Source of the DNA: JBKBRC01 sp046292345
Lineage (GTDB): Bacteria > Bacteroidota > Rhodothermia > Rhodothermales > Rubricoccaceae
Length of the DNA stretch: 45,070 bases
NCBI GenBank assembly: GCA_046292345.1
Contig: JBKBRC010000021.1
Coordinates: 1 to 45,070, forward strand
Reading direction: 5' to 3'
The translations under genes were made by a program, and so were the position numbers. Below the pieces are notes generated by a model. It ran no database searches. It worked only from the letters and a program-made list of their open reading frames with translations, and was not told the DNA's origin. Below are positions 22,724 through 32,200 of this stretch, in pieces (position 1 is the first letter of the stretch; the number at the start of each line of letters is the position of its first letter).

Positions 22724-23783
22724 GGCCTGCAGACACGTATCGGTCGAGAAGGCGCCGCCAGCGCCGCGCCGCGCCGACGGCCGCCGCGCGCGCGGCGCGG
22801 CTCGCGGAGGTGAGATGCAGGAAACCGTGCGGCATGCTCGTCTCACGCACGACCTCGGCCGGCACGCCCGCCGCGCGGAGCGCGGCCCCGTACGCCTCGG
22901 CCTCGTCGCGGAGCACGTCGAAGCCGGCCACGACGACCAGAGCCGGGGGCAGGCCCCCGAGGCGAGGCGCGCAGAGCGGCGAGACGCGTGGATCCTCAGG
23001 CGGGATGCCCGTCCCGGCCGTATAGTAGGCGTGGAAGCGGTCGCGGTCGGCGACGCGGAGCAGGTAGCCGTCGAACAGCCGGGCCGAGCGGTAGGCGCGC
23101 GTGCGGTCGGTAGGCGGGTAGAACAGGAGCTGAGCCGCGGGCGGACGGTCGCCGCGCGTCTGCTGCGCAACGACGGCGGCGAGGTTGGCGCCGGCCGAGT
23201 CTCCGCCCACGGCCACCCGTCCGGGATCGGCGCCGAGGCGCGCGGCATGGGCCTGCGCCCACCGGAGGGCGGTGAGCGCGTCCTCGAGGCCAGCCGGCGC
23301 AGGGTGCTCGGGCGCCAGCCGGTAGGCCACGCTCACGACGTGCTGACGCCCGTGCAGACACAGCAGACGGCACGGCTCATCGACCGTGTCGAGGTCGCCC
23401 AGGACATGGCCGCCGCCGTGGAAGTAGACGAGCAGCGGCGCGTCGGCCCCCTCCGCCGGTGGTGCGTAGTGCCGGGCGCGAAGGCCGGCGGCAAGCACGA
23501 GCTCGCGCACCGCACCCACAGGCGTGGGCCGTCCGGCGAGCCCGAGCACGTCGCGGCGTAGGCGGGCGCGGGCGGCCTCCGGCGTCCCGTGCGTGAGCGG
23601 CGCCGCGTGGCGCGCCGGGCGGAGCATCAGCAGAAGGCGGAGGGAGGGGTCGAGCGTCTGGCCGTCCACGACCACCGGGGGCAGGCGCCGGAGCAGGGCC
23701 TCCGGGAGCCGCGCCAGCCCGCGCCCGAGGGCGCCCCGGAGGCGGTGCACGAAGCCGGGAGCAGGCTCAGGCGGGGACGGCAT
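22707..23783 (-). CDS. Alpha/beta hydrolase, hormone-sensitive-lipase family esterase
   Basis: 358 residues from the ATG at 23783. HGGG at 122-125 (oxyanion hole) and GDSAG at 194-198 (nucleophile Ser196) define the HSL/LipR group, with a likely acid in FDVLRDE and the histidine in MPHGF completing the triad. It should hydrolyse carboxylic esters of medium-chain length, presumably the ester or lactone produced by the neighbouring Baeyer-Villiger enzyme. It overlaps the monooxygenase gene by 17 bases upstream and the SDR by 17 bases downstream. There is no clear signal peptide, so it is probably cytoplasmic. Confidence 0.9.
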   Translation of the reverse strand: MPSPPEPAPGFVHRLRGALGRGLARLPEALLRRLPPVVVDGQTLDPSLRLLLMLRPARHAAPLTHGTPEAARARLRRDVLGLAGRPTPVGAVRELVLAAGLRARHYAPPAEGADAPLLVYFHGGGHVLGDLDTVDEPCRLLCLHGRQHVVSVAYRLAPEHPAPAGLEDALTALRWAQAHAARLGADPGRVAVGGDSAGANLAAVVAQQTRGDRPPAAQLLFYPPTDRTRAYRSARLFDGYLLRVADRDRFHAYYTAGTGIPPEDPRVSPLCAPRLGGLPPALVVVAGFDVLRDEAEAYGAALRAAGVPAEVVRETSMPHGFLHLTSASRAARAAAVGAARRWRRLLDRYVSAGHADAA

Positions 23784-25260
23784 CGACGGGCGCGGGCTGC
23801 GGCAGGAAACGGTACGGCTCCGGGCGGAAGCAGGCCACGCGGCGCCGGAACGCCCCCACGCCGTAGGGCCACAGGGCCGCGTTGCGCCCCTCGGCGTCGA
23901 GGTACCACGAGGCGCATCCGCCCGCGACCCAGACCGTGCCGGCCGAGGCGCGGTCCATCTCGGCCACGAACGCGGCCTGCGCTGCGGCCAGGGGCTCGAG
24001 CGCCGCCGCGCCCGTCGCGTCGAGGTGGGCAAGCGCGCCGACGAGGTGCTCGATCTGGGCCTCGAACATCATCAGCACCGACGAATGGCCGAGGCCGGTG
24101 TTGGGCCCGCCGAGCAGGAAAAGGTTCGGGTAGCCGGCGACGGTCGTCCCCAGGAACGCCTGCGGGCGCCCCGCCCAGCGCGTAGCCAGCGAGACGCCCT
24201 CGGCGTCGAAGACCTGCGCGGCGAAGGGGAAGTCGGTGACGTGAAAGCCCGTGGCGTAGACGACCACGTCGGCCGGGCGCTCGGCGCCGTCGGCCCCGAC
24301 GACACCGCCGGGACGAACCGCCACAGCGCCGCCAGGCACGACTTCCACGTTCGGCTGCACGAGCGCGGGATAGTAGTCGTCTGAGAGCATGAGCCGCTTG
24401 CATCCGAAGCGGTACGTCGGCGTGAGCGCCCGGCGGAGAGCCGGGTCCTTCACGTGCCACCGGAGGTAGGCGCGGCAGTACGCCTCGACGGGCGTCATGA
24501 GGGCCGGATGGCGGAAGGGCAGGCCGAGCAGCTCGTGCCAGGCGTAGAGCCGCAGCCGGAGGGCCGCACGCACGCCGGGCACGCGTGCGAACAGGCGGCG
24601 GAGCCGCCCGGGGATGCGCCGGTCGCGGCGCGGGAGCACCCACACGGGCGTCCGCTGGAACACCGTCAGGCGCCTGACGAACGGCTGGATGGCCGGGATC
24701 ACCTGCACGGCGGAGGCGCCCGTCCCGATGACGGCCACACGCCGCCCGCGCAGGTCGAGCCCGTCGGGCCAGGCGGCCGTGTGGAAGGCCTGCCCGGCGA
24801 ACGCGTCGCGGCCGGGTAGGTCGGGCAGGCGGGGCTCCGAGAGCGCCCCGGGCGCGGCCACGAGCACGTCGGCCGTCATCGCCCCGGCGGTCGTCACGAG
24901 GCGCCAGCGAGCGCGCGCCGCGTCCCAGCGCGCCTCCGTGACCTCCTCCCCGAGCCGCAGGTGCGGCGCGAGGCCGAACCGCTCCACGAGCCCCTGGAGG
25001 TAGCGCCAGATCTCGGCGCCGCCCGCGAAGCGCCGGCTCCAGCCGGGATTGGGCGCGAACGAGAGCGCGTAGAGGTGCGACTCGACGTCGCAGGCCGCGC
25101 CGGGGTAGCGGTTGGCGCGCCAGACGCCCCCGACGGCGTCCGCCCGCTCGAGCACACGCACGTCCTCGTGCCCCTCCTGCTTCAGGCGGATGAGCGCGCC
25201 GAGCCCGGCAAACCCGGCACCGACGATGACGACGCGGACGTGTTCGGGAGAGGGCTGCAC
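23767..25260 (-). CDS. Flavin-dependent Baeyer-Villiger monooxygenase
   Basis: 497 residues if started at the GTG at 25260 (VQPSPEHVRVVIVGAGFAG). The frame is open to 25368, but the upstream codons are 14-bp repeats and I do not include them. GAGFAG (residues 14-19) binds FAD, VAVIGTGASAVQ binds NADPH, and FAGQAFHTAAWP between them matches the FxGxxxHxxxW(P/D) fingerprint of Baeyer-Villiger monooxygenases, which insert oxygen into ketones to give esters. YATGFHVTDFPF and LLGGPNTGLGHSS are further family motifs. It heads an operon with an esterase and an SDR, the same order as mymA-lipR-sadH in mycobacteria. Confidence 0.92.
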   Translation of the reverse strand: MQPSPEHVRVVIVGAGFAGLGALIRLKQEGHEDVRVLERADAVGGVWRANRYPGAACDVESHLYALSFAPNPGWSRRFAGGAEIWRYLQGLVERFGLAPHLRLGEEVTEARWDAARARWRLVTTAGAMTADVLVAAPGALSEPRLPDLPGRDAFAGQAFHTAAWPDGLDLRGRRVAVIGTGASAVQVIPAIQPFVRRLTVFQRTPVWVLPRRDRRIPGRLRRLFARVPGVRAALRLRLYAWHELLGLPFRHPALMTPVEAYCRAYLRWHVKDPALRRALTPTYRFGCKRLMLSDDYYPALVQPNVEVVPGGAVAVRPGGVVGADGAERPADVVVYATGFHVTDFPFAAQVFDAEGVSLATRWAGRPQAFLGTTVAGYPNLFLLGGPNTGLGHSSVLMMFEAQIEHLVGALAHLDATGAAALEPLAAAQAAFVAEMDRASAGTVWVAGGCASWYLDAEGRNAALWPYGVGAFRRRVACFRPEPYRFLPQPAPVDAVPA

Positions 25261-25322
25261 GGAGCCGAGCTGCGCAGAGGCGAAAGGGGGCGAAGTGACC
25301 GATCCCGCGTATGCCCGAGGCC

Positions 25323-25376
25323 GCACGTTCGGCGGCGCACGTTCGGCGGCGCACGTTCGGCGGCGCACGTTCGGCG
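25323..25376. repeat. 14-bp tandem repeat, about 3.9 copies, upstream of the monooxygenase
   Basis: GCACGTTCGGCGGC is repeated head-to-tail at 25323, 25337, 25351 and (12 bases) 25365. It lies 63 bases before the preferred GTG start, in the probable leader of the operon. Changes in copy number would alter leader length or, if translation begins at 25368, the reading frame. Confidence 0.95.
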
Positions 25377-25460
25377 CAGCGCGTGTGCGGTGACATGTTT
25401 ATGCCGCAGGCCGGAAGAGGATCCGGGCGTCGGCGTCCCGCCGGCAGCGCCTGGCGCAGG

Positions 25461-26681
25461 CTATGCGGAGCGCCCGTGCGAAACGTAGGCAGCCACGGCC
25501 GCAAGCGCCGCCTCGAGCTCGGCCGGCGCCGTGCGCGCGTGCGGGGCAAGGCGCACACGCCGGCTGCGGAGCGAGACCTGCACGCCCTCGGCGGCGAGGT
25601 GCGCCACGAGGCCCTCGGGGTCGGGCGCCTCGACGGTCACGATGCCCGAGGCGGGCGCGCCGGACGGGCCGTAGCGGCGCATCCCGAGGCGGCCGAGCCC
25701 CTCGGCGAGACGCTGCGCGGCCTCGAGCACGGCCGCCTCCACGACGCCCGCCCCCGCCGCGGCGTGCAGGTCCAGGGCCGCGCCGAGGCCCAGCAGCGGG
25801 CCGGCGGCGAGCATGCCTGTGCGGAAGCGCTCAGCCGTCGGGTGGAGCGCGTCCGAGAAGTCGTCGAACGCGTCCCAGTCAACGGGGCCGTTGAGCCAGC
25901 CGCGGCGCGGGTCGAGGCGGTCCATGAGCGCGGGGCGGACGGCGAAGAAGGCGGCGCCTTCGGGCGCGCCGAGCCACTTGTGCCCGCCGCAGGCGACGAA
26001 GTCGGCCCCGAGCACGTCCATGTCGAACGCGAGCGCGCCGAGGCCCTGGATGGCGTCCACGCAGAGCCAGACGCCGCGCTCGCGGCAGAGCGTGGCGAGC
26101 GCAGGCAGGTCGGCGCGGAAGCCCGAGAGGAACTGCACCCACGAGACCGCGAGCACCCGTGTGCGCGGCGTGAGTGCGGCGCGCACGTCGTCGGGCGAGA
26201 ACGTGCCCTCGCGGTGCGGGACGAAGTCGACCGCAACGCCGCGCGCGGCGAGGTGGCGCCAGGGCTGCACGTTGGCCGGGAACTCGCACGCGGGGACGGC
26301 CACGCGGTCGCCCGCACGCCAGGGGTAGCCGTAGGCGAGCACGCCGAGCGCGCCGGACGTGTTGGGCGCAAACTCGGTCCACGCGGCGGGCACGCCGAGC
26401 AGCCGTCCCAGACGGGCGCGCACGCCCTCGAGCGCCGGCAGCAGGCGCTCGAAGTCGTTGGGGGCCGTCGTGCCGCGCGTCTCGTTGTGCGCCGCCACGG
26501 CCGCCCGGACCGGCCGCGCGAGCGGCCCGATGGCGGCGTGGTCGAGGTAGACGAGCCCGGGCGAGACGTCGAAGGCGGCGCGGTAGGCTGCGAGCCGCTC
26601 GGCGTCGGGACGGCCGGCGGAGGATGCCGGCGTACGAGGCGGGACCGGCGGGGGGGCGGCGGGTGTGGGCGGCTCAGACAT
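25461..26681 (-). CDS. Class V aminotransferase-fold PLP enzyme
   Basis: 406 residues from the ATG at 26681, whose first 8 bases overlap the preceding EEP gene. After a Pro-rich start, VYLDHAAIGPLARPVRAAV opens the class V fold. CVDAIQGLGALAFD holds the PLP-ring Asp/Gln residues, and CGGHKWLGAPEG carries the Schiff-base lysine. RFRTGMLAAG and the small C-terminal domain complete it. Relatives include cysteine desulfurase-like and kynureninase-like enzymes. The absence of a conserved active-site cysteine loop argues against a standard cysteine desulfurase, and the substrate cannot be named. Confidence 0.88.
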   Translation of the reverse strand: MSEPPTPAAPPPVPPRTPASSAGRPDAERLAAYRAAFDVSPGLVYLDHAAIGPLARPVRAAVAAHNETRGTTAPNDFERLLPALEGVRARLGRLLGVPAAWTEFAPNTSGALGVLAYGYPWRAGDRVAVPACEFPANVQPWRHLAARGVAVDFVPHREGTFSPDDVRAALTPRTRVLAVSWVQFLSGFRADLPALATLCRERGVWLCVDAIQGLGALAFDMDVLGADFVACGGHKWLGAPEGAAFFAVRPALMDRLDPRRGWLNGPVDWDAFDDFSDALHPTAERFRTGMLAAGPLLGLGAALDLHAAAGAGVVEAAVLEAAQRLAEGLGRLGMRRYGPSGAPASGIVTVEAPDPEGLVAHLAAEGVQVSLRSRRVRLAPHARTAPAELEAALAAVAAYVSHGRSA

Positions 26682-27804
26682 CGGCTTTTTTGCGCTCGGC
26701 GCGCTCCTCGTCTGTCTCGTCGGCCAGGAAGGCGCGCGCGTCCTCAACGGCCTCGGCGGCGCGGCCGCGGTCGTCGGCGTCGGCTGCGGGCGCGTTCTGA
26801 CCGCGCGCGCGCACGTCGTCGAGCGCCAGCTCGATCAGGATCGGGAAGTGGTCCGAGCCGACGTGCCCGAGGCGCTCGAGGTGCCCGAGCGCCAGCTCAT
26901 CCGAGTGGAACACGTGGTCGAGCGGGTAGCGGAGCCAGGCGTGGTCGGCGTGGAACGTGGCGTAGAGCCCACGCCCGATGCGCGGGTCGAGCAGGCCCGA
27001 GAGCCTCTGGAACAGGCGCGTCGTCGAGCTCCAGGCGACGTCGTTGAGGTCGCCCGCGACGACGACCGGGCGCTCCATCTCGGCCACGCGGCGCGCGGCG
27101 CGCACGAGCTCGGCGTCGCGCAGGTGCGAGCCCTGCTGCAGGTCCGGGCGCGGCGGGCGCGGGTGCAGGAACACAAAGCAGACGCGCGCGCCCGAGGGCA
27201 GGCGGAGCGCGCCGAAGAGGCTCGGCACGTCGGGCTCGACGAGGTGCTCGACGCGCACGTCCTCGAGCGGCAGTCGCGAGTAAACGCACAGGCCATACGT
27301 GTCGTCCTGCGGCACCTCGACCGCGTGCGGATAGTCGGCCTTGAGCGGTGCCAGACGCTCCGCCCACCAGGCGTCCGTCTCGACGGCCAGGACCACGTCC
27401 GCGTCGGCGGCGCGGACCACGGCGAGCCAGCGCGCGTCGTCGCGGTTGTCCATACGCACGTTCGAGACGAGCAGGCGAAGGCGCTGCGCGCGCGGCAGCC
27501 CCTCACGCGCAGGCACGACCTGCCGGCGCCACAGGCGCGTGTAGGGCAGGATGCGCGCGACCTGGTAGAATGTCGCCACGCCCAGCAGCGCCAGCAGCAC
27601 GCCGTCGAGCCCGGAGTAGCGGCCCTTGACGACGGCCAGCGTGGCCAGCAGCGCCGAGACGCCGACGGCGAGCGCAGCGATCTGCACGCGCGGGAAGTCG
27701 AACATGCGCACCCACCAGTAGGGCCTCCGCACGAGCGGCAGGGCCGTCGCGGCGATGACGAGGGCGGCCAGGACGCAGAGGACGAGGTAGGCGGCAGCCA
27801 GCAC
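26674..27804 (-). CDS. Membrane-anchored endonuclease/exonuclease/phosphatase (EEP) family protein
   Basis: 376 residues from a GTG at 27804. Three N-terminal membrane helices (LAAAYLVLCVLAALVIAATA; QIAALAVGVSALLATLAVV; GVLLALLGVATFYQVARIL) precede the catalytic domain. That domain has SNVRMDN (metal Asn), an AVETD glutamate, VVVAGDLNDVAWSS (D and N of the core), PLDHVFHS and GSDHFPI (catalytic Asp-His), the full DNase-I-like phosphodiesterase set. The catalytic domain may face the periplasm. Relatives of this architecture are widespread in Bacteroidota; substrates vary (phospholipids, nucleic acids, phosphates). The Glu/Ala/Arg-rich tail is probably disordered. It overlaps the aminotransferase by 8 bases, so the pair is co-translated. 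Confidence 0.88.
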   Translation of the reverse strand: MLAAAYLVLCVLAALVIAATALPLVRRPYWWVRMFDFPRVQIAALAVGVSALLATLAVVKGRYSGLDGVLLALLGVATFYQVARILPYTRLWRRQVVPAREGLPRAQRLRLLVSNVRMDNRDDARWLAVVRAADADVVLAVETDAWWAERLAPLKADYPHAVEVPQDDTYGLCVYSRLPLEDVRVEHLVEPDVPSLFGALRLPSGARVCFVFLHPRPPRPDLQQGSHLRDAELVRAARRVAEMERPVVVAGDLNDVAWSSTTRLFQRLSGLLDPRIGRGLYATFHADHAWLRYPLDHVFHSDELALGHLERLGHVGSDHFPILIELALDDVRARGQNAPAADADDRGRAAEAVEDARAFLADETDEERAERKKADV

Positions 27805-27961
27805 GGATCGGGGCGCTTCGGAGCGAGCGCGCGCCCGGGTGGGCGCGCGGGTAGCGGAGGCTAAACCCCCCGGCGCGCCTCCGGTTGCAGCGCCCCGGCC
27901 AGGGCGCGCCTCTCCAGGCGGACAAGCCGGAGCCGAGACCCTCGGGAGCGGACCGAAACCC

Positions 27962-29128
27962 TCAGGGGCGGAAGAACTGCTTGCCTGCCAGTTGCCGCGC
28001 GAGCCCCTTGAACTCGAGGCTGAGCAGGTACACGAGTGCCGACGACGCGTCGAGCCCGGTCTCGGCGCAGAGCGCGTCGAGCGTGCGGGGCGTGGGCCCG
28101 AGCGCGGCGTGGAGACGCGCCTCGGCCGCATTGAGGTCGGGAGGCGCAGACCCGGCAGCGGGGACCTGCGCAGCGAGCGCGCCGCCGAGATCGGCGAGCA
28201 GATCCTCGGGCGAGGTGACGAGCGCGGCGGCCCCCTCGCGGATGAGCCGGTTCGTGCCCTGCGCCTCGGCAAAGGCCGGCGCCGGCACGGCGAAGACGTC
28301 GCGGTTCTGCTCGAGCGCCATGAAGGCCGTGATGAGGGCCCCGCCGCCCTCGTGCGCCTCGGCGACGAGCGTCGCGCGGGACAGCCCGGCGATGAGGCGG
28401 TTGCGCCGGGGGAAGTTGGGCGCGTCGGGCGCCGCGCCGAGAGGAAGCTCCGAGACAACGGCGCCGGCGTCGGCCTCGAGCAGGCGGCGCACGAGCGGGG
28501 CGTGACGCGCCGGGTAGACGCGGTCCACCCCGCAGCCGAGCACGGCGACGGTCCGGCCGCCGGCCTCGAGCGCCGCGCGGTGCGCGGCGATGTCGATGCC
28601 GTAGGCCAGACCGCTCACGATGGTCACGCCGCGCGCGGCCAGGCCCGAGGCGAAGTGCGCCGCAACCCGTTCGCCGTAGGGCGTCGCGCGGCGCGTGCCG
28701 ACGATGGCGACGGCCTCGGCATCTTCAGCCGCGGCCAGGCGGCCGCGCACCCAGAGCAGCGGCGGCGGATCGTAGATGTGCGCGAGCAGCGCCGGGTAGT
28801 CGGGCTCGCCGAGGAAGACCGCCCGTGCACCCACGCGCGCCGCGCGCGCGAGCTGCGCTTGCGCGGCGCGGCGGCCCGCCGCCGCGCCCGCTCCGGCGAT
28901 GGCCGCCGCCGTCTGCGGGCCCACGCCGCCTACGCCCTCAAGCGCGCGCCTTGGCGCGGCCAGCACGGCCTCGGCCGAGCCGAAGCGGGCCAGCAGCGCG
29001 CGCAGCCGCCCCGGACCGACGCCCGGCGCGAGCGTGAGTGCCAGCAGGGCCTCTCGCTCTGCCTCGCCCGCGGGCCGAGGCTCAGGAGGGGCGGCAGACG
29101 GCGAGGCGGGGCCGAAGAGATCAGACAC
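27962..29128 (-). CDS. dprA: DNA-processing protein DprA
   Basis: 388 residues from a GTG at 29128 (VSDLFGPA); longer starts would run into the divergent promoter region. DprA binds incoming single-stranded DNA during natural transformation and loads RecA. The N-terminal helix-hairpin-helix/SAM-like part (LLARFGSAEAVLAAP; VGGVGPQTAAAI) is followed by the Rossmann-like core: VAIVGTRRATPYG, VSGLAYGIDIAAH, VAVLGCGVDRVYP, FPRRNRLIAGLS. A C-terminal winged-helix DML1-like domain (LDALCAETGLDASSALVYLL) completes it. The length matches the family. It is divergent from the SusC gene. A 157-base gap to the EEP gene shows no feature. Confidence 0.95.
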   Translation of the reverse strand: MSDLFGPASPSAAPPEPRPAGEAEREALLALTLAPGVGPGRLRALLARFGSAEAVLAAPRRALEGVGGVGPQTAAAIAGAGAAAGRRAAQAQLARAARVGARAVFLGEPDYPALLAHIYDPPPLLWVRGRLAAAEDAEAVAIVGTRRATPYGERVAAHFASGLAARGVTIVSGLAYGIDIAAHRAALEAGGRTVAVLGCGVDRVYPARHAPLVRRLLEADAGAVVSELPLGAAPDAPNFPRRNRLIAGLSRATLVAEAHEGGGALITAFMALEQNRDVFAVPAPAFAEAQGTNRLIREGAAALVTSPEDLLADLGGALAAQVPAAGSAPPDLNAAEARLHAALGPTPRTLDALCAETGLDASSALVYLLSLEFKGLARQLAGKQFFRP

Positions 29129-29223
29129 GAGGCGGGGGGCAAAAACGAGGGCAGGTCGGGCGCGCACAGACCCTGACGCTGCCACCGACGCAATCGGCCG
29201 GCGGCGGCGGCCCGAGACCACAG

Positions 29224-29232
29224 GTAAGTTTG
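29224..29232 (+). promoter_or_regulatory. Promoter -7 element of the SusC/SusD operon
   Basis: GTAAGTTTG contains a perfect match to the Bacteroidota -7 consensus TAnnTTTG (29225-29232), 45 bases before the SusC start. I see no good TTG at the expected -33 distance. A 6-bp inverted repeat CCGGAA/TTCCGG at 29239-29254 lies between it and the start codon. Confidence 0.55.
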
Positions 29233-29277
29233 TCCCGACCGGAAGGGCTTCCGGCCGACCAATCACCTCCTCCCACC

Positions 29278-32200
29278 ATGCGATCTCTCCGCCACGCGGC
29301 CCTCCTGCTCGTGCTCTGCGCAAGCGCGAGCGCCGCTGCACAAACGTCCTACACCCTCTCGGGCCGCGTGCTCGACGCCCGCCAGGGCGCCCCCCTCCCC
29401 GGCGCGACCGTGCTCGTCGAAGGCACGGGCGCCGGCGCCGCGGCCGACCTCGACGGGCAGGTCCGCTTCTCGGCTACGCTCGCGCCGGGCACGTACACGC
29501 TGCGGGTCAGCTTTACCGGCTATCGGACCGAGCGGCGGCCGCTCGTGCTCGGCGCCGCCGCCGTGGTCTCGTTCGGCGAGGTGCGGCTCGCCGAAGACGT
29601 GCTGCGCAGCGACGAGGTCGTCGTGACGGGCACCGGCGTGCCGACCGAGCGCCGCCAGCTCGGCAACACGATCGGCACCGTCGACGCGCGCGACCTCCAG
29701 GCCGCCGCGCCGCGCTCGGTTGACCAGGCGCTCGCGGGCAAGCTCCCCGGCGTCGTCGTGCAGCAGAACTCGGGCGCCGCCGCCGGCGGCGTCTCGATCC
29801 GCCTGCGCGGGACGGGCACCGTGCTCGGCTCCGCCGATCCGCTCTACATCGTCGACGGCGTGATCGTGGACAACTCGTCGCCGAACCTGATCGACCTCGG
29901 CGGCGGTGGCCAGAACCGCCTCGTAGACCTCAACCCCGAGGACATTGAGCGCGTCGAGGTCGTCAAGGGGGCCGCCGCCGCGGCGCTCTACGGCAGCCGG
30001 GCCAACAACGGCGTCGTGCAGATCTTCACCCGCCGTGGCCAGACCGGCGCCCCACGCGTGACGCTCCAGTCGAGCGTCTCGCAGAGCGCGCTGCGCAAGC
30101 GGCTCGCCGTCAACCGGGCGCCGTTCTCGCGGCCGGTCGGCGTGGCCGGCCGCACCGAGGTGCAGCGCTTCGACTATCAGGACGACATCTTCCGCGGCGC
30201 GCTCGGCACGCAGCAGTACCTCTCGGTCAGCGGCGGCACGGCCGAGACGACCTACTTCGTCTCGGGCGGCTACCTGCTTAACCAGGGCATCGTGCGCGGC
30301 AACGCGTTCGAGCGCGTGAGCGCGCGCGCGCGCGTGGGGCAGGCGCTCAGCCGGGCGCTGCGCCTCTCCGTCGGCGGCGCGTACGCCTCGAGCGGCGGCT
30401 CCGAGATTCCCAACGGCGGCCTGGCGGCCAACTACGGCGCGCTGACCGGTTTCATCTTCGGCCCCAACACCGTCGACATCCGTCCGGACCCCGTCACGGG
30501 CGTCTACGGGCGCGGCCTCGTGCTCGCCAACCCGCTCGAGGTCGTCGAGGTGTACGATTTCCGGCAGCGCACGAACCGCTTCACGGGCGACGTGCAGGCG
30601 AGCTACGTCGCCTCGCCGGCTCTCCGGTTCGACTACACGCTCGGGCTCGACACGTACGAGCAGGCCGCGACGGCGTTCATCCCGCGCGGCACGACGGCGC
30701 CGGGCTTCCCGGCCGGCTTCGCGCGGCGCGCCGAGCTCACGAGCACGCTCGTCAACCACGACCTGCGCGCGCGCTACCAGACGCGCCTGGGCGCTGTCGC
30801 CTCGACGACCCTCATCGGCGGCACGGTCGAGCAGGACCGCTCGGCGTCGGTGGCTGCGCAGGGCACCGACATCCCGGTCGGCGTGCGCACGATCGCGGGC
30901 GTGGCCGTGCCGGCGGCGCCGGGCGAGACGCGCGCGCAGCGCGTCGTGGCGGGCCTCTTCGCGCAGCAGACGTTCGGCGTGGCCGGGCGCCTCTTCCTGA
31001 CGGCCGCCGGGCGCGTCGACGCCTCGAGCGCCTTCGGTGCGGCCAACCGCTGGAACGCCTACCCGAAGGTGAGCGCCAGCTACGCCGTCTCAGACGAAGC
31101 CTTCTGGCGCGGCGCGCTCGCCGGCATCCTCCCCACGGCCCGCCTGCGCGCCAGCTACGGCGAGACGGGCGGCCTGACGGCCATCGGGCCCTTCGACCGC
31201 TTCAACCGCTACGTGCCCGTCACGTACAACAACCTGCCCGGCTTCTACCCGGCCACGCAGCAGGGCCAGCCCGACATCCGCCCCGAGCGGCAGCGCGAGA
31301 TCGAGGTCGGCGCCGACCTCGGGCTCGCCGGCGGGCGCGCCGGCCTCGAGGTGACCTACTACAGCCAGCGCACGACCGACCTGCTGCTCAACCGCTCGCT
31401 CGCGCCCACGACGGGCTTCTCGAATCAGCTCCAGAACATCGGCGTCCTCACCAACCGCGGCCTCGAGGTGCTCCTGCGCGCGCAGCCCGTCGCCACGAAC
31501 ACGGCTGCCTGGACGATGACGGCCACGTTCGCCACCAACCGCAACGTGGTCTCGGGCATCGAGGGCCAGGTGCTGCAGTTCCCCGACGCCTTCGGCGGCT
31601 TCACGGCGGCCGTCAACGGGCGCGCCCTCGGCGTCTTCTACGGCTCCACGTACCGCCGCGACGCCGACGGCAACCTGCTCGGGCAGGCCGTGGACCGCTC
31701 CGGGCCCGTTCCGGTGCCGCTCGTGCAGAACGGCCAGCCGGTGCTCGTGCCGGCCACGCGCACGCCCGGCGGCTTCCTCGTCGATGCCAGCGGCAACCAG
31801 GTCTACTTCGCCCCTGCCGGGCCGGCCGGCGTCATCGGCGATCCCAACCCGGACTGGACGGGCTCGTTCATCAACGAGCTCGAGTTCGGGCGCGTCGCCT
31901 TCCGCGTGCAGCTCGACGCGTCCGTCGGCGGCGACGTGTTCAACTTCACGCGGCGCCTGGCGGCCAACCCCAACTTCGGCACGCTCGCCGACTACCAGCG
32001 CGAGATCGAGGGCGAGGTGCTGCCGGGGCACTTCCAGCGCCTCTTCGGCACGTTCGAGCACTGGATCGAGGACGGCTCGTTCGTGAAGCTGCGCGAGCTC
32101 ACGCTCACGTACCGCGTACCGGGCGCGGCCCTCCCGCCCGGCGTGCAGGGCCTGCGCGTCTCGGCCTACGGCCGCAACCTGCTCTCGTTCGACAACTACT

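Noticed and set aside
25323..25376. Repeats considered as a CRISPR array
   Set aside because: The 14-bp units are directly adjacent with no spacers and no cas gene nearby; the same reasoning excludes the arrays at 39607, 41001 and 44388.
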